64,000 bases of DNA from Sphingomonas azotifigens NBRC 15497. GTDB lineage: Bacteria; Pseudomonadota; Alphaproteobacteria; Sphingomonadales; Sphingomonadaceae. The notes below the pieces were generated by a model that made no database searches, was not told the DNA's origin, and saw nothing but the letters and a program-made list of their open reading frames with translations. The translations under genes were made by a program, and so were the position numbers. Where the stretch lies: assembly GCF_002091475.1 (NCBI RefSeq), contig NZ_BCTR01000021.1, forward strand, positions 116,911-180,910, in the 5' to 3' direction. Shown here one piece after another: positions 35,480 through 45,963 of this stretch (positions within the stretch are counted from its first letter, which is position 1; the number at the start of each line of letters is the position of its first letter).

Positions 35480-36834
35480 GCCAGCACCTCCTCGAGTGCG
35501 GAGGCAAGCGTCTCGACGTCCTCCTCCGTGGTGGTTTCGGTGACCGCGACGACGAGCCCGTTCTCCAGCTCCGTCACGCCCGGATAGAGGCGGCCGAGCG
35601 ACACGCCGGCCAGGATGCCCTTGTCGGCCAGCTGGCGGACGACGGGGCGCGCTTCCTTCGACAGCTTCAGGGTGAATTCGTTGAAGAATCGGTCGGTGAC
35701 CAGCTCGACCCCGTCCACTTCGGCCAGGCGGTCGGCGGCGGCGCTGGCGCCGACATGGTTGAGCTCGGCGAGCTGGCGCAGGCCCTTCTCGCCCAAGAGC
35801 GTCATGTGCACCGACATGGCGAGCGCGCACAGCACCGAGCTGGTGCAGATGTTCGACGTCGCCTTTTCGCGGCGGATATGCTGCTCGCGGGTGGAGAGCG
35901 TCAGCACGAAGCCGCGCTTGCCGCTGGCGTCGACGGTCTCGCCACAGAGGCGGCCGGGCATCTGGCGGACCAGCTTTTCCGAGCAGGCGAACAGGCCGAC
36001 ATAGGGCCCGCCGAACTGCAGGCCGACGCCGAGCGACTGGCCCTCGCCGACGACGATGTCCGCGCCCATCTCGCCCGGCGCCTTGATCGCCCCCAGCGCC
36101 ACCGGCTCGGTGACGACGGCGATCAGCAGCGCCTTCTTGGCGTGGCAGGCATCGGCGAGGGCCGACATGTCCTCGATGCGGCCGAGAATGTCCGGATACT
36201 GGACGACGACGCACGAGGTGTCGGCGTCGATCGCGTTGATCAGGTCGAGCGTGTCGGGCTCGGGGCTGAACGTCGGCACGCCGGTGACGAGCTGGTCGCC
36301 GGTGAAACGCGCCATCGTCTTGGCGACCGAGACATAATGCGGGTGCAGGCCGCCCGAGAGGATCGCCTTGCCGCGCTTGGTGACGCGCCGCGCCATCGAG
36401 ATCGCTTCCCAGCACGCCGTCGAGCCGTCGTACATCGAGGCATTGGCGACGTCGCAGCCGAGCAGCCGGGCGATCTGGCTCTGGAACTCGAACATCATCT
36501 GCAGCGTGCCCTGCGCGATTTCCGGCTGGTAGGGCGTGTAGGCGGTGAGGAACTCGCCGCGCTGGATGAGGTGATCGACCGAGGCCGGCACATGGTGGCG
36601 ATAGGCCCCTGCCCCGAGGAAGAACGGCGCCTCACCGGCGGCGAGGTTCTTGGCGGCCAGGCGAGTCATGTGGCGTTCGACCGCGAGCTCCGACGCGTGC
36701 ATCGGCAGGCCGGCGATCGGTCCGCTGAGGCGGGCGCTTTCGGGCACGTCGACGAACAGATCGTCGATCGACTGGGCGCCGATCGTGCCAAGCATCGCCT
36801 GACGGTCGGCCGGGGTAAGGGGCAGGTAGCGCAT
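35476..36834 (-). CDS. gcvPA: Glycine dehydrogenase (decarboxylating) subunit 1
   Basis: The 452-aa first subunit of the split P-protein. It begins [27 protein letters not shown] and has [52 protein letters not shown], and the C-terminal [35 protein letters not shown]. Full length for the family. It is separated from gcvH by a 432-bp repeat-filled gap, so it may be transcribed by read-through or from its own promoter. Confidence 0.96.
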   Translation of the reverse strand: MRYLPLTPADRQAMLGTIGAQSIDDLFVDVPESARLSGPIAGLPMHASELAVERHMTRLAAKNLAAGEAPFFLGAGAYRHHVPASVDHLIQRGEFLTAYTPYQPEIAQGTLQMMFEFQSQIARLLGCDVANASMYDGSTACWEAISMARRVTKRGKAILSGGLHPHYVSVAKTMARFTGDQLVTGVPTFSPEPDTLDLINAIDADTSCVVVQYPDILGRIEDMSALADACHAKKALLIAVVTEPVALGAIKAPGEMGADIVVGEGQSLGVGLQFGGPYVGLFACSEKLVRQMPGRLCGETVDASGKRGFVLTLSTREQHIRREKATSNICTSSVLCALAMSVHMTLLGEKGLRQLAELNHVGASAAADRLAEVDGVELVTDRFFNEFTLKLSKEARPVVRQLADKGILAGVSLGRLYPGVTELENGLVVAVTETTTEEDVETLASALEEVLA

Positions 36835-36842
36835 CGACTGTC

Positions 36843-37262
36843 CTACTCTACCTCCCGCAATCGGGAGGGATGATGGGTTGGGATCGAGGCGATCCCATCT
36901 TGCTTCATTTCCTCCCCCTTGACGGGGGAGGATAGCGGAGCTTGGCGGCTTGCCGCCTAGCGCAGCTTGGAGAGGGTGAGCGGTTGCGCAGCAACCGCGC
37001 GATTTGCGCTTGCAAATCGCCCCCCTCTCCCTCCCACCGCCTGGGGCGGCGGGCCCCTCCCTCCCCCGCGAGGGGGGAGGGGGAGAGAGATCTATGCCCC
37101 TCCCACTTCTAAGCCCCTCCCCTTCAGGGGAGGGGTTGGGGGGTGGGGCCGGCGGCGGCGGGGGCTCGATGCCCCCGGCGGCGCCTGTACGCTTGGAGAT
37201 CAGGACGCTCGCTAATCGCTCGCGCCCACCCCAACCCCTCCCCTGAAGGGGAGGGGCTACGT
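36843..37262. repeat. Cluster of REPIN-like hairpins between gcvH and gcvPA
   Basis: This gene-free gap holds several inverted repeats. They include CCTCCCGCAATCGGGAGG (36850-36867), CTCCCCCTTGACGGGGGAG, and GCGATTTGCGCTTGCAAATCGC near 36998-37020 (written in two parts, GCGATTTGC and GCAAATCGC). A full family C element spans 37111-37259, with GCCCCTCCCCTTCAGGGG on one side and its reverse complement on the other. Frames across it are low-complexity and not credible genes. Confidence 0.75.
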
Positions 37263-37266
37263 CACA

Positions 37267-37638
37267 TCACAGCTTGCTTACGAACGCCTGGTACTTGGCC
37301 TCGTTCATCAGGCCTTCCAGCTCACTCTCGTCGCTGAGCGTCATCTTGAAGAACCAGCCTTCGCCTTCCGGATCCTCGTTCACCAGCGCGGGGTTGTCGG
37401 CGAGGTCGGCATTGCCCTCGACGACGGTGCCCGATACCGGCGCGTACACGTCCGACGCCGCCTTCACGCTCTCGACAACGGCGGCATCGTCGCCCTTGCT
37501 CAGTTCCTTGCCCTCGTCGGGCACTTCGACGAACACGATGTCGCCGAGCTGGCTCTGGGCATATTCGGTGATGCCGACCGTCGCGACGTCGCCGTCGACT
37601 TCGATCCACTCATGGTCTTCGGTAAAATAACGGCTCAT
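37267..37638 (-). CDS. gcvH: Glycine cleavage system H protein
   Basis: A 123-aa lipoyl carrier that shuttles the aminomethyl group between P, T and L proteins. The lipoylated residue is Lys59 in [17 protein letters not shown]. Other signatures are [37 protein letters not shown] and [16 protein letters not shown] 37638 fits the family start, and the longer frame overlaps gcvT. It begins 1 bp after the gcvT stop. Confidence 0.97.
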   Translation of the reverse strand: MSRYFTEDHEWIEVDGDVATVGITEYAQSQLGDIVFVEVPDEGKELSKGDDAAVVESVKAASDVYAPVSGTVVEGNADLADNPALVNEDPEGEGWFFKMTLSDESELEGLMNEAKYQAFVSKL

Positions 37639-37639
37639 G

Positions 37640-38800
37640 TCACGCTCCCTTTCGGACATAGCGGTGGGGTACGAAGGGCATCGCAACGACCTCCGCGGAA
37701 TGCTGCTTGCCCCGCTGGACAAGCGTAATCTTGGTGCCGGCCGCTGCAAGGGCCGACGGCACATAGGCCATCGCGATCGGCTTCTGTACGCTGGGCGCAA
37801 ACCCGCCCGAAGTGACCTTGCCGACTTCCGCGCCGGAAGCATCGACCACCGCCGCGCCCTCGCGCACCGGCTGGCGGCCCTCGACGATCAGGCCGACGCG
37901 CTTCATCGCGCTGCCCTGTTCGCGCTCGGCGAGGATGCGCTCGGCACCGGCAAAGCCACCTTCCTCGCGGCGGCGCTTCGAGAGCGCGAAGCCGAGATCG
38001 GCGGCGACCGGCGTGGTCTCCAGATCGAGGTCATGGCCGTAGAGTGGCAGCCCGGCTTCCAGGCGCAGCGAGTCGCGCGCACCCAGGCCGATCGGCTTCA
38101 CTTCCGGCTGCGCGGTGAGCGCGTCGGCGAACGCCTCCGCCGCCTCGCCCGGCAGCGAAATCTCGTAGCCGTCCTCGCCGGTATAGCCCGAGCGGCTGAC
38201 CCAGAGCGGATTGCCGTTCCATTCGAACGCCGCGGCGGTCATGAACACCAGCTTCTCGACGCCCGGCAGCACGCGGGCGAGCGCGGTGACCGCCTCCGGC
38301 CCCTGCAGCGCCAGCAGCGCCTGGTCCTCGAGATGGTTGATCGTCACTTCGTCGGGCAGGAACTCGCGGAACACGCCCAGATCGTCCCACTTGGTCGCGC
38401 CATTGACGACCATGTAGATCGTGCCGCCCTCGATCTCGAAGGCGTTGTCGGCGGGCAGGCGGGTCATCATCAGGTCGTCATGGATGCCGCCCTCTTCGCT
38501 GAGCAGCAGCGAATAGCGCATCCGGCCCTCGCCCAGACCCTTCACGTCGCCCGGCAACAGCTTTTCGAGGCCGGCGTCGAACTCGACGCCCGAGAAGAGC
38601 AGCTGGCCCATATGGCTGACGTCGAACAGCCCGGCATGCTCGCGCGTCCAGAGATGCTCGGCCATGATGCCTTCATACTGGACCGGCATCGCATAGCCCG
38701 CGAACGGGACCATCCGGCCGCCGCGCGCGCGGTGCCAGGCGTCGAGCGGCAGCGTCTCGATCGGCAGGTCGGTGGCGGTGTCTTCGGCGGCTTCGCTCAT
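37640..38800 (-). CDS. gcvT: Glycine cleavage system T protein (aminomethyltransferase)
   Basis: A 386-aa tetrahydrofolate-dependent enzyme with the GcvT signatures [37 protein letters not shown], the catalytic Asp in the final [23 protein letters not shown] and [25 protein letters not shown] 38800 follows GGAG. It is the first gene after the glycine riboswitch and probably starts the gcvT-H-PA-PB transcript. Confidence 0.97.
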   Translation of the reverse strand: MSEAAEDTATDLPIETLPLDAWHRARGGRMVPFAGYAMPVQYEGIMAEHLWTREHAGLFDVSHMGQLLFSGVEFDAGLEKLLPGDVKGLGEGRMRYSLLLSEEGGIHDDLMMTRLPADNAFEIEGGTIYMVVNGATKWDDLGVFREFLPDEVTINHLEDQALLALQGPEAVTALARVLPGVEKLVFMTAAAFEWNGNPLWVSRSGYTGEDGYEISLPGEAAEAFADALTAQPEVKPIGLGARDSLRLEAGLPLYGHDLDLETTPVAADLGFALSKRRREEGGFAGAERILAEREQGSAMKRVGLIVEGRQPVREGAAVVDASGAEVGKVTSGGFAPSVQKPIAMAYVPSALAAAGTKITLVQRGKQHSAEVVAMPFVPHRYVRKGA

Positions 38801-38867
38801 CGGGGCACTCCGGGCATCAAGGGTTCAACGGCGCGCATGGAGCCGAAGCCCTTCGCAACACCATCGC

Positions 38868-39055
38868 CCCCTCTGTCACGGAACCTGAGAGCTTTCGCGC
38901 GGGTTTGGGCCCGGCTTACCCCTTCGGTGGAGCCCAGCCGCTATGGCCGTCTCGCTTTCCAGAGTGTCGTGGCCTGCGCGGTCCTCGGTGCCTGAGAGAT
39001 TCCGGGGCGGTTGCTCCTTCGGCGATCCGGCGAACCGGATTCTCTCCCGCGCATG
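38868..39055 (-). promoter_or_regulatory. Tandem glycine riboswitch (two aptamers) upstream of gcvT
   Basis: On the minus strand the conserved glycine-aptamer segments occur twice. Aptamer 1 has GGGAGAG (39042-39048), GCCGAAGGAGCAA (39011-39023) and CTCTCAGG (38991-38998). Aptamer 2 has CACCGAAGGGGTAA (38914-38927 region) and CTCTCAGG (38884-38891). The element lies about 70 bp before the gcvT start and should activate gcv expression when glycine is plentiful, as known for this class. Confidence 0.93.
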
Positions 39056-39150
39056 CCCATGCCGGTTGCCCGGCATCGACGCTGGCGAGCCTTGGCGGCA
39101 GGGCTTGTCGGAGTCAATCGGGATTGAGGGTAAATCTGGGCAGAACCTGC

Positions 39151-39252
39151 TCCCCTCCCGCTTGCGGGAGGGGTCGGGGGAGGGATCGACGTGGAAGTAG
39201 CGCCCAGCCGCTCCATCCCCTCCCCTAGCCCCTCCCGCAAGCGGGAGGGGGA
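39151..39252. repeat. REPIN-like paired hairpin, family D copy 1
   Basis: One end is CCCCTCCCGCTTGCGGGAGG followed by GGTCGGGGGAGGG, and the other is CCCCTCCCGCAAGCGGGAGG. Each end is a hairpin, with a short unique centre. A second copy is at 54516-54633. It fills the gap between the riboswitch and the next minus-strand gene. Confidence 0.8.
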
Positions 39253-39261
39253 CTTAGAAGA

Positions 39262-39900
39262 TCACCGCGTCGCGTTGTACTTCAGCTGCTCGTCGGTCAG
39301 CTGAAATCCCACCAGCGCCTCGAACGTCGCCGACAGCACCGAGCGACGCACCGCCGGATCGCTCAACGGATCGGTCGCGGCCGATTCCGCGCCGGCCTTG
39401 CGCTTCTCGGTCAGGCGGCGGCGGACCTCGTCGGGCAGGGTTGCCGCGGCGTGCGAGACGCTGCTCGTCGCCTGGCCGACCGCGCTGGCGCGGATCTGGC
39501 CGGCATCGAAGTGCAGCGTGATGTTGGCGACGCGCTTGGCCTCCACCTGGGTGCCGCCGCGCACCACGGTGAGGAAATAGGGCAGCACCACGTCGCGCGC
39601 CGGGCCCGCATCGCGGCGGCGCGCCAGCACGTCGAACTTGATGCCGGTCACCACCTGCGCGCCCGCATCATCGCAGGTCGACTGGACGTTGGTGATCGTC
39701 GCCACCACGTCGATCGCGGTCGCCTCGCGGCTGGTCGCGGGGTCGAACAGCGTCACGTCGCCGGTGCCGGCCGGAATCGCCACCGTCGGGCAGGCGGTGC
39801 GGACCGCGCTGATGCCGCCCTCGGTAATTTCGCCGGTGCGAGCGCAGCCGCCGGCGGCGAGCAGGATCAGGGCGGGAACGGTGAACTTCGCGACAGACAA
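39262..39900 (-). CDS. Hypothetical lipoprotein
   Basis: A 212-aa predicted lipoprotein: KFTVPALILLAAGGC has the lipobox LAAGGC with Cys19. The mature part contains two Ig-like strand regions (AIDVVATITNVQSTCDDAGAQVVTGIKFDVLARRRD and VLPYFLTVVRGGTQVEAKRVANITLHFDAG). Its C-terminal part resembles lipoproteins of unknown role in sphingomonads. No ATG suits, and TTG 39900 is the most likely start, 12 bp after AAAGG. It is divergent from ispH with 121 bp between. Confidence 0.75.
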   Translation of the reverse strand: MSVAKFTVPALILLAAGGCARTGEITEGGISAVRTACPTVAIPAGTGDVTLFDPATSREATAIDVVATITNVQSTCDDAGAQVVTGIKFDVLARRRDAGPARDVVLPYFLTVVRGGTQVEAKRVANITLHFDAGQIRASAVGQATSSVSHAAATLPDEVRRRLTEKRKAGAESAATDPLSDPAVRRSVLSATFEALVGFQLTDEQLKYNATR

Positions 39901-40021
39901 GGGTGGGCAACCTTTCGAACCGAACAGCCGCCCCCCATCTCGCACGGACCGGGGCCGGAACGGCGCGCACCATAGGAACCGCCTTCCGCCCGCGCAAGCA
40001 ATCGCGTAGAGGCTCCACCCG

Positions 40022-40975
40022 ATGGCAAACACCGAAAAGCGTCCCCTGGAGCTGCTGATCGCAGCCCCCCGCGGCTTCTGCGCCGGCGTCGACCGCGCGA
40101 TCCGCATCGTCGAACTCGCGATCGAGAAATATGGCGCGCCGGTCTATGTCCGGCACGAGATCGTCCACAACAAGTTCGTGGTCGAGAATCTGCGCGCCAA
40201 GGGCGCCGTGTTCGTCGAGACGCTGGACCATGTGCCGGACGGCGTGCCGGTGGTCTTCTCCGCCCACGGCGTACCCAAGGCGGTGCCGCACAAGGCCGAG
40301 CAGCGCGGCCTTTCCTATCTGGACGCGACCTGCCCGCTGGTCTCCAAGGTGCATCGCCAGGCCGAGCGCCATGTCGCCGCCGGGCGCCACATCCTGTTCG
40401 TGGGGCACGAAGGCCATCCCGAGGTGATCGGCACCTTCGGCCAGGTGCCCGAGGGTTCGATGACGCTGGTCGAGACCGAGGCCGACGCCGAATCGGTCGT
40501 GGTGCCCGATCCCGAGAACCTCGCCTTCCTGACCCAGACCACACTGTCCGTGGACGATACCGCCGCCGTGCTCGGCATCCTCAAGCGCCGCTTCCCGACG
40601 ATGCTCGCCCCCGGCGCCGACGACATCTGCTACGCCACCTCCAACCGCCAGGGCGCGGTGAAGGCGATCGCCGAGCAGGCCGAGCTGGTGCTGGTGATCG
40701 GCGCGCCCAATTCGTCCAACTCGCTGCGGCTGGTCGAGGTCGCCAAGCGCGGCGGCGCGCGCGCGGTGCTGATCCAGCGCGCCGCCGAGATCGATTTCGC
40801 CTGGCTCGAGGGGGTGGCGAAGGTCGGCATCAGCGCCGGTGCCTCGGCGCCCGAGATCCTCGTGCGCGAAGTGGTCGAGCGGATCGGCACGCAGTTCGCG
40901 GTCTCCGAGCGCGAGGTCGAGACGGTCGAGGAAAGCGTCGTGTTCAAGCTCCCCCGCGGACTCGAGGCTGCGTAA
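40022..40975 (+). CDS. ispH: 4-hydroxy-3-methylbut-2-enyl diphosphate reductase
   Basis: The 317-aa last enzyme of the MEP isoprenoid pathway. Three Fe-S ligand Cys are visible in [25 protein letters not shown] and [10 protein letters not shown]. Other family motifs are [20 protein letters not shown]-like [25 protein letters not shown] and [11 protein letters not shown]. The stop overlaps the thrB start (TAATG), giving an ispH-thrB-rnhA operon. Confidence 0.97.
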   Translation: MANTEKRPLELLIAAPRGFCAGVDRAIRIVELAIEKYGAPVYVRHEIVHNKFVVENLRAKGAVFVETLDHVPDGVPVVFSAHGVPKAVPHKAEQRGLSYLDATCPLVSKVHRQAERHVAAGRHILFVGHEGHPEVIGTFGQVPEGSMTLVETEADAESVVVPDPENLAFLTQTTLSVDDTAAVLGILKRRFPTMLAPGADDICYATSNRQGAVKAIAEQAELVLVIGAPNSSNSLRLVEVAKRGGARAVLIQRAAEIDFAWLEGVAKVGISAGASAPEILVREVVERIGTQFAVSEREVETVEESVVFKLPRGLEAA

Positions 40976-41931
40976 TGGCCGTCTACACGCAGGTTTCGGC
41001 CGAGGCGCTCTCCGCGTTTCTCGAGCGCTTCGACGTCGGCGAGCTGGTCTCCGCCAAGGGCATCGCCGAGGGGGTGGAGAACAGCAACTATCTGGTCGAC
41101 ACCACCAAGAGCCGCTTCATCCTGACGCTCTACGAAAAGCGCGTCGACCAGGGCGACCTGCCCTATTTCATGGCGCTGCTCGATCACTGCGCCGATCGCG
41201 GGCTGCCGGTGCCCCCGGCAGTGCCCGATCGCGATGGCACGCTGATCCACACGCTGGAGGGCCGCCCGGCCTGCCTGATCCAGTTCCTGTCGGGCGTCTC
41301 GGTCTCCCACCCCACCCCGGCGCAGGCGCGCGCGGCAGCGGAGGCGATGGGCAAGATGCACAAGGCCGTCGCCGACTTCCCGCAGGACCGGCCCAACTCG
41401 ATGGGCGTCGACACCTGGCGCCCGCTGTTCGAGCGCTGCGGCACCAGCCTCAACGAAATCGCGCCGGGGCTGTACGACGAACTCGGCCAGGCGCTGGATC
41501 GCGTCACCAAGGCCTGGCCGCGCGGGGGCTTCGATACCTGCGCGATCCATGCCGACCTGTTCCCGGACAATGTGCTGATGCTCGGCAACCGGGTGACCGG
41601 GCTGATCGACTTCTACTTCGCCTCCACCGATCTGCGGCTCTACGACCTTGCGGTGATGCACACTGCCTGGGCATTCGATGCGACGGGCGCAAAGTTCGAT
41701 CCCTATGTCTCCGAAGCGCTGCTCCAGGGCTATGAGACCAGCTACAAGCTGACGGAACAGGAGCGCGCGATCCTGCCGCTGCTGGCGACCGGCGCGTGCA
41801 TCCGCTTCACCCTGTCGCGTGCCTGGGACTGGCTCAACACCCCCGCCGACGCGCTGGTGACGCGCAAGGACCCGATGGCCTTCTGGCGCCGCGCGCATGT
41901 CTATGCCTCGGCACTGGCGGCGCTCGCATGA
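40975..41931 (+). CDS. thrB: Homoserine kinase, type II
   Basis: A 318-aa protein of the APH-like ThrB family, which phosphorylates homoserine in threonine synthesis. [41 protein letters not shown] is the nucleotide loop. The catalytic loop is [13 protein letters not shown], with the metal Asp in GLIDFYFAS. It is coupled to ispH upstream and rnhA downstream by short overlaps. Confidence 0.94.
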   Translation: MAVYTQVSAEALSAFLERFDVGELVSAKGIAEGVENSNYLVDTTKSRFILTLYEKRVDQGDLPYFMALLDHCADRGLPVPPAVPDRDGTLIHTLEGRPACLIQFLSGVSVSHPTPAQARAAAEAMGKMHKAVADFPQDRPNSMGVDTWRPLFERCGTSLNEIAPGLYDELGQALDRVTKAWPRGGFDTCAIHADLFPDNVLMLGNRVTGLIDFYFASTDLRLYDLAVMHTAWAFDATGAKFDPYVSEALLQGYETSYKLTEQERAILPLLATGACIRFTLSRAWDWLNTPADALVTRKDPMAFWRRAHVYASALAALA

Positions 41932-42374
41932 CTGGCGAGCTCCAGCATGTCGAGATCGCGACCGACGGCGCGTGCAAGGGCAATCCCGGCCGTGGCGGCT
42001 GGGGCGTGCTGCTGCGCATGGGCGATGTCGAGAAGGAACTCTCCGGCGGCGAGGCGCACACCACCAACAACCGCATGGAGCTGATGGCGGCGATCGAGGG
42101 ACTGAGGGCCTTGAAGCGCCCGTGCCGGGTGACGCTCTCCACCGACAGCCGCTATGTGATGGACGGCCTGACCAAGTGGATCCATGGCTGGATGAAGAAT
42201 GGCTGGCGCACCGCCGACAAGAAGCCGGTCAAGAACGCCGATCTCTGGCAGGAACTCCTCGCCGCCGCCAAGCCGCACCGGGTCGAGTGGAAATGGGTGA
42301 AGGGCCATGCCGGGCATCCGGACAATGAGCGCGCCGACAAGCTGGCCAGCGACGCGGCGGTCGCGGCAAGATAG
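41928..42374 (+). CDS. rnhA: Ribonuclease HI
   Basis: A 148-aa enzyme that cleaves RNA in RNA-DNA hybrids. The four acidic residues are visible in [35 protein letters not shown] and NERADKLA, together with the basic loop [27 protein letters not shown] 41928 overlaps the thrB stop by 4 bp and matches the family start. The frame is open further upstream only within thrB. Confidence 0.96.
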   Translation: MTGELQHVEIATDGACKGNPGRGGWGVLLRMGDVEKELSGGEAHTTNNRMELMAAIEGLRALKRPCRVTLSTDSRYVMDGLTKWIHGWMKNGWRTADKKPVKNADLWQELLAAAKPHRVEWKWVKGHAGHPDNERADKLASDAAVAAR

Positions 42375-42403
42375 ACATCGACCAACTTCCGGAGTGGGTG
42401 ACC

Positions 42404-42871
42404 ATGCGCGCGTCCGGACTTCTGCTAGCCCTTGGCGCCCCGCTCGGCGCCGCGCCGGCCTCGGCCCAGACGGCGTCCGTGGCTCCGGCCCAGGCCGAGC
42501 ATGTAGCGATCCAGGCGTCGGACATCGATCGCAGCGCGACCTTCTACCACGAGGCATTCGGGCTGCGCCTGATCCCCACCCCGCTCAAGAACCGCCGCTG
42601 GCTGGACCTCGGCCACGGCATGGCGCTGCACATCCTCGACGGCCGCACCGCGCCCAAGCCGTCGAACCGCGACGAGCATCTGGCCCTCCATGTCGACGAT
42701 CTCGCGACGGTGACGGCATGGCTCGATGCGCATCATCTGGTGTGGACCAACTTCACCGGCGAGCCGCGCAAGATGCAGCTCCGCTTCGACGGCGTGCGGC
42801 AGATCTATGTGCAGGATCCCGACGGATATTGGCTGGAGGTGGGGGACAGCCGGGGCGTGCCGGCGAAGTGA
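42404..42871 (+). CDS. Exported glyoxalase/VOC-domain protein
   Basis: A 155-aa protein. The signal peptide MRASGLLLALGAPLGAAPASA is followed by one VOC domain: EHVAIQASDIDRSATFYHEAFGLRLIP, DLGHGMALHILDG, EHLALHVDDLATVTAWLDAH and QIYVQDPDGYWLEVGD. The last has the HxxE-like metal-site pattern with Glu in WLEV. The periplasmic location is unusual for this family. Reaction unknown. ATG 42404 follows GGAG, with GTG 42398 as an alternative. Confidence 0.82.
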   Translation: MRASGLLLALGAPLGAAPASAQTASVAPAQAEHVAIQASDIDRSATFYHEAFGLRLIPTPLKNRRWLDLGHGMALHILDGRTAPKPSNRDEHLALHVDDLATVTAWLDAHHLVWTNFTGEPRKMQLRFDGVRQIYVQDPDGYWLEVGDSRGVPAK

Positions 42872-42920
42872 CGGAAAGCACCCCAGTTGCGGACATTCAT
42901 TCGACGTGGGAGTCTGCCGC

Positions 42921-43268
42921 ATGCAGGTCAACGTGATCGAAGGTGACATGCTCATCGGCGCTGCCGCCATAGAGCATCTGGACCCGCCGATGGGCGTTGC
43001 GTTTGGTCCTTTCTCGCCGACCCTCGTCTATGCGTCGGCTTCGCACGCAAACGTTATTGAGGGCGAGTATGTGGGCGATAAAGGCCTGATCTTAGCGGCC
43101 ACCGCTGATCCACATGGCGCTTTGAATGCTTCGATTGCCATCGAAGATTATGGCGATCTCGGGCGGCAGCTGACGTTGTTCTTTAGGGACGGCGAAACCT
43201 TCGCCGCGCTTTTTGCCACGCACCCGGATTACATAGCATATTACCCCCACCTCGCTAACGGCAGCTAA
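42921..43268 (+). CDS. Hypothetical protein
   Basis: A 115-aa protein, MQVNVIEGDMLIGAAAIEHLDPPMGVAFGPFSP at the start and HPDYIAYYPHLANGS at the end, with no signal peptide or membrane segment. ATG 42921 follows GGGAG at good spacing. A longer frame to 42726 overlaps the VOC gene and is not preferred. I cannot assign a family. The coding sequence is less GC-rich than its neighbours, which may indicate acquisition. Confidence 0.6.
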   Translation: MQVNVIEGDMLIGAAAIEHLDPPMGVAFGPFSPTLVYASASHANVIEGEYVGDKGLILAATADPHGALNASIAIEDYGDLGRQLTLFFRDGETFAALFATHPDYIAYYPHLANGS

Positions 43269-43325
43269 CCACCAGTACCCGCCGTCCCACTTTCATTCAG
43301 GACATTGCGCGAGACCAAATCACTG

Positions 43326-43432
43326 CGTCATCCCCGCGCAGGCGGGGATCCATTGGCGCTGGTTGCGCGGTTCTTTCCCCCGGCGTCCTGGCAAATGGAT
43401 TCCCGCCTTCGCGGGAATGACGGTGGTGTTTG
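43326..43432. repeat. REPIN-like paired hairpin, family B copy 1
   Basis: It begins CGTCATCCCCGCGCAGGCGG and ends CCCGCCTTCGCGGGAATGAC, with GATCCATTGGCGC and GGCAAATGGATT shared with copy 2 at 60853-60949. It lies between convergent genes. Confidence 0.8.
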
Positions 43433-43472
43433 ACGGGCCGACGCGGGCGTCTCTTGGCGAACGCCCCGCCCC

Positions 43473-44123
43473 TCACGCCGTCGCCAGCGCAACCTCATAC
43501 GCCGCCGTGGTCTTCGCCGCGACTTCCTCCGCCGTCACCCCCGGTGCCAGCTCGATCAGCCGGAACGGCGAGCTGTGATCCACCCGCGAAAACACCGCGA
43601 GATCGGTGATGATCATGTCCACCACATTCTTCCCCGTCAGCGGCAGGGTGCAGTCGGGAATGAACTTGGGGCTGCCGTCCTTGGCAGTATGCTCCATCAC
43701 CACGATGATCTTCTTCACGCCGGCGACCAGGTCCATCGCGCCGCCCATGCCCTTGATCATCTTGCCCGGGATCATCCAGTTGGCGATGTCGCCGCCCTGG
43801 CTCACTTCCATCGCGCCGAGCACGGTCAGGTCGATATGCCCGCCGCGGATCATCGCGAAGCTGTCCGCCGAGCTGAAATAGACCGAACTGGGCAGCTCGC
43901 TGATCGTCTGCTTGCCGGCGTTGATCAGGTCCGGGTCCTCGTCGCCCTCATACGGGAACGGCCCGATGCCGAGCATGCCGTTCTCGGACTGGAGCGTCAC
44001 CTCGACGCCCGCCGGAATGTGGTTCGCCACCAAGGTCGGGATGCCGATGCCCAGGTTGACGTAGAAGCCGTCCTGCAGCTCCTTCGCGGCGCGCGCCGCC
44101 ATGTCGTCGCGGGTCCAGGCCAT
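43473..44123 (-). CDS. scoB: Succinyl-CoA:3-ketoacid CoA-transferase subunit B
   Basis: A 216-aa beta subunit. [37 protein letters not shown] starts it, and the catalytic Glu lies in [54 protein letters not shown] is the CoA-binding region. It transfers CoA between succinate and acetoacetate in ketone-body or hydroxybutyrate use. The start shares one base with the stop of a phosphatase gene that separates it from scoA. Confidence 0.93.
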   Translation of the reverse strand: MAWTRDDMAARAAKELQDGFYVNLGIGIPTLVANHIPAGVEVTLQSENGMLGIGPFPYEGDEDPDLINAGKQTISELPSSVYFSSADSFAMIRGGHIDLTVLGAMEVSQGGDIANWMIPGKMIKGMGGAMDLVAGVKKIIVVMEHTAKDGSPKFIPDCTLPLTGKNVVDMIITDLAVFSRVDHSSPFRLIELAPGVTAEEVAAKTTAAYEVALATA

Positions 44124-45019
44124 CAGTGCTTCTCCTGCGGATCCGTCCAGCGCGTCGCCGACGGGAAGGTTTGGTCATAGGTGGAACCGAGCCCGGTTCC
44201 GTAGACGGGGTTGGGCAGCACGAACCAGCCGCGGCCCCACATCGAGCCGATCACCGGGCTGGCCGCGGCCATGCGCCGCTCGGGCGGAATGAGCCCCGCG
44301 AACAGGTCGGTAAAGTCGCCGAGCTGGTCGCCGCCCATCGCCACCACGCACCAGCGCTGGGCAATCGCATCGCGGCGGCCGTCCTTGCCGGACTTGCCGT
44401 CGACATCGCCCTTGAGGAACAGGGTCTCGCCATGCCTGGCCGGGCCGAGCCCCGCGAAGGTCAGCGCGGCTTCCGTCTGCTCGGCATTGGCGGCGGCGCG
44501 GTTGGTGTTGAAGATCACCGTCACGCCCATCGCCCGCAGCGCCCGCACCGCGTCGAGCGCGCCGGGCACCGCCGCGACCTTCATCGCGCCGGTCTTCTCC
44601 CAGCGATCCCAGCGCGCGGCGTCATAGGCGCCGCCATGCTCGGCATCATAGGATTCATAGCCGAGGTTGAGCAGCAACGTCTCGTCGACGTCAAACACCG
44701 CCGCCGCCGGCTTGTCGCCGCACGACTGGAAGCGCGGGCTCGCCAGCGTCGCGCCGGGCGCCAGCACCACCGAGGTGCGCGGGCCGCTGCCCCTAGGATC
44801 GTCCTTGGCCATGCGCGCGCGGACATGATCGACCAGCGCGGCATAGGCCTGCGCGCTCAGCGCCGCCGCTTCGCCCGAGCCGTAGAGATACTGCATCCCC
44901 GCCGGCACGCCGCCCGCCGGGGCAGCCTGCACCGGCGGCGCCTGCACCACATGGGTGTCGACGATGCAGCCCGATAGCGCCACGCCGGCAGCCGCCAGCA
45001 GCAGGGCGGACCGGATCAT
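44123..45019 (-). CDS. HAD-type acid phosphatase lipoprotein (class B/e(P4)-like)
   Basis: A 298-aa predicted lipoprotein. [18 protein letters not shown] has the lipobox Cys at 18, and the HAD motif [11 protein letters not shown] (Asp110, Asp112) and [11 protein letters not shown] (motif II) follow. It resembles the acid phosphatase class B/lipoprotein e(P4) group, which dephosphorylates nucleotides or other phosphomonoesters in the periplasm. It sits between scoA and scoB with overlaps of 4 bp and 1 bp, so all three are translated from one message. A link to CoA-transferase is not evident. Confidence 0.85.
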   Translation of the reverse strand: MIRSALLLAAAGVALSGCIVDTHVVQAPPVQAAPAGGVPAGMQYLYGSGEAAALSAQAYAALVDHVRARMAKDDPRGSGPRTSVVLAPGATLASPRFQSCGDKPAAAVFDVDETLLLNLGYESYDAEHGGAYDAARWDRWEKTGAMKVAAVPGALDAVRALRAMGVTVIFNTNRAAANAEQTEAALTFAGLGPARHGETLFLKGDVDGKSGKDGRRDAIAQRWCVVAMGGDQLGDFTDLFAGLIPPERRMAAASPVIGSMWGRGWFVLPNPVYGTGLGSTYDQTFPSATRWTDPQEKH

Positions 45020-45723
45020 GCCGCCTCGCGCGGACGGACGGTGCGGAACTCGATCTTCTTGTCATAGGGCGCGCCGACGACCAGCCGCTTCACATAGATG
45101 CCCGGCAAATGGATCTGGTCGGGGTCGAGGCTGCCGACCGGCACCACTTCCTCCACCTCGGCAACGCACAGATGGCTGGCGGTGGCCATCGGCTGGTTGA
45201 AGTTGCGCGCGGTCTTGCGGAAGATCAGGTTGCCGGCTTCGTCGGCCTTCCAGCCCTTAACGATCGACAGATCGGCGCGGATGCCGCGCTCGAGGATATA
45301 TTCCTCGCCGTCGAAGACCTTCACTTCCTTGCCCTCGGCGACCTTCGTGCCGACGCCGGTCTTGGTGTAGAAGCCGGGGATGCCCGCGCCGCCGGCCCGG
45401 CAACGCTCGGCAAGCGTGCCCTGCGGGCAGAATTCCACCTCCAGCTCGCCGGAGAGGTACTGGCGCTCGAACTCCTTGTTCTCGCCGACATAGGAGGAGA
45501 TCATCTTCTTCACCTGCCGACTGCGCAGCAGCTTGCCCAGGCCTTCATTGTCGATGCCGGCATTGTTCGAAGCGATGGTGAGATCCTTGACGCCCGAGGC
45601 CTGGATCGCGTCGATCAGCCGCTCGGGGATGCCGCACAGGCCGAAACCGCCCGCGCAGATCATCATCCCGTCGAACAGCAGCCCTTCCAGCGCTGCGTTC
45701 GCGTTGGGGTAGAGCTTGTCCAT
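45016..45723 (-). CDS. scoA: Succinyl-CoA:3-ketoacid CoA-transferase subunit A
   Basis: A 235-aa alpha subunit with the CoA-transferase family signatures [93 protein letters not shown] and [20 protein letters not shown]. It is first in the scoA-phosphatase-scoB operon. Confidence 0.94.
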   Translation of the reverse strand: MDKLYPNANAALEGLLFDGMMICAGGFGLCGIPERLIDAIQASGVKDLTIASNNAGIDNEGLGKLLRSRQVKKMISSYVGENKEFERQYLSGELEVEFCPQGTLAERCRAGGAGIPGFYTKTGVGTKVAEGKEVKVFDGEEYILERGIRADLSIVKGWKADEAGNLIFRKTARNFNQPMATASHLCVAEVEEVVPVGSLDPDQIHLPGIYVKRLVVGAPYDKKIEFRTVRPREAA

Positions 45724-45963
45724 CGACGATTCCCTCCGAATGTTTGGAGCGGCGATAATCCGCCCGAGGCAGCCCGGTCAAGCGAACCTGAACCGACTTT
45801 CAACTTCACTTGCATGACGCTACGGCAGCGCTAACCGTTGCATTTGCGCAACACACGTCGATGTAACGCATTTGTCATATTGCACCCGCGAACGCAGTGC
45901 CTATTTGGGGCGCCTGGATGGCCATCCGGTTATAACAAGTAATCAGTCCAAAGGTATCACATC

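Noticed and set aside
36967..37246. Overlapping short frames between gcvH and gcvPA
   Set aside because: They consist of translated hairpin repeats (Pro/Ser/Gly/Arg-rich) and are not gene-like.
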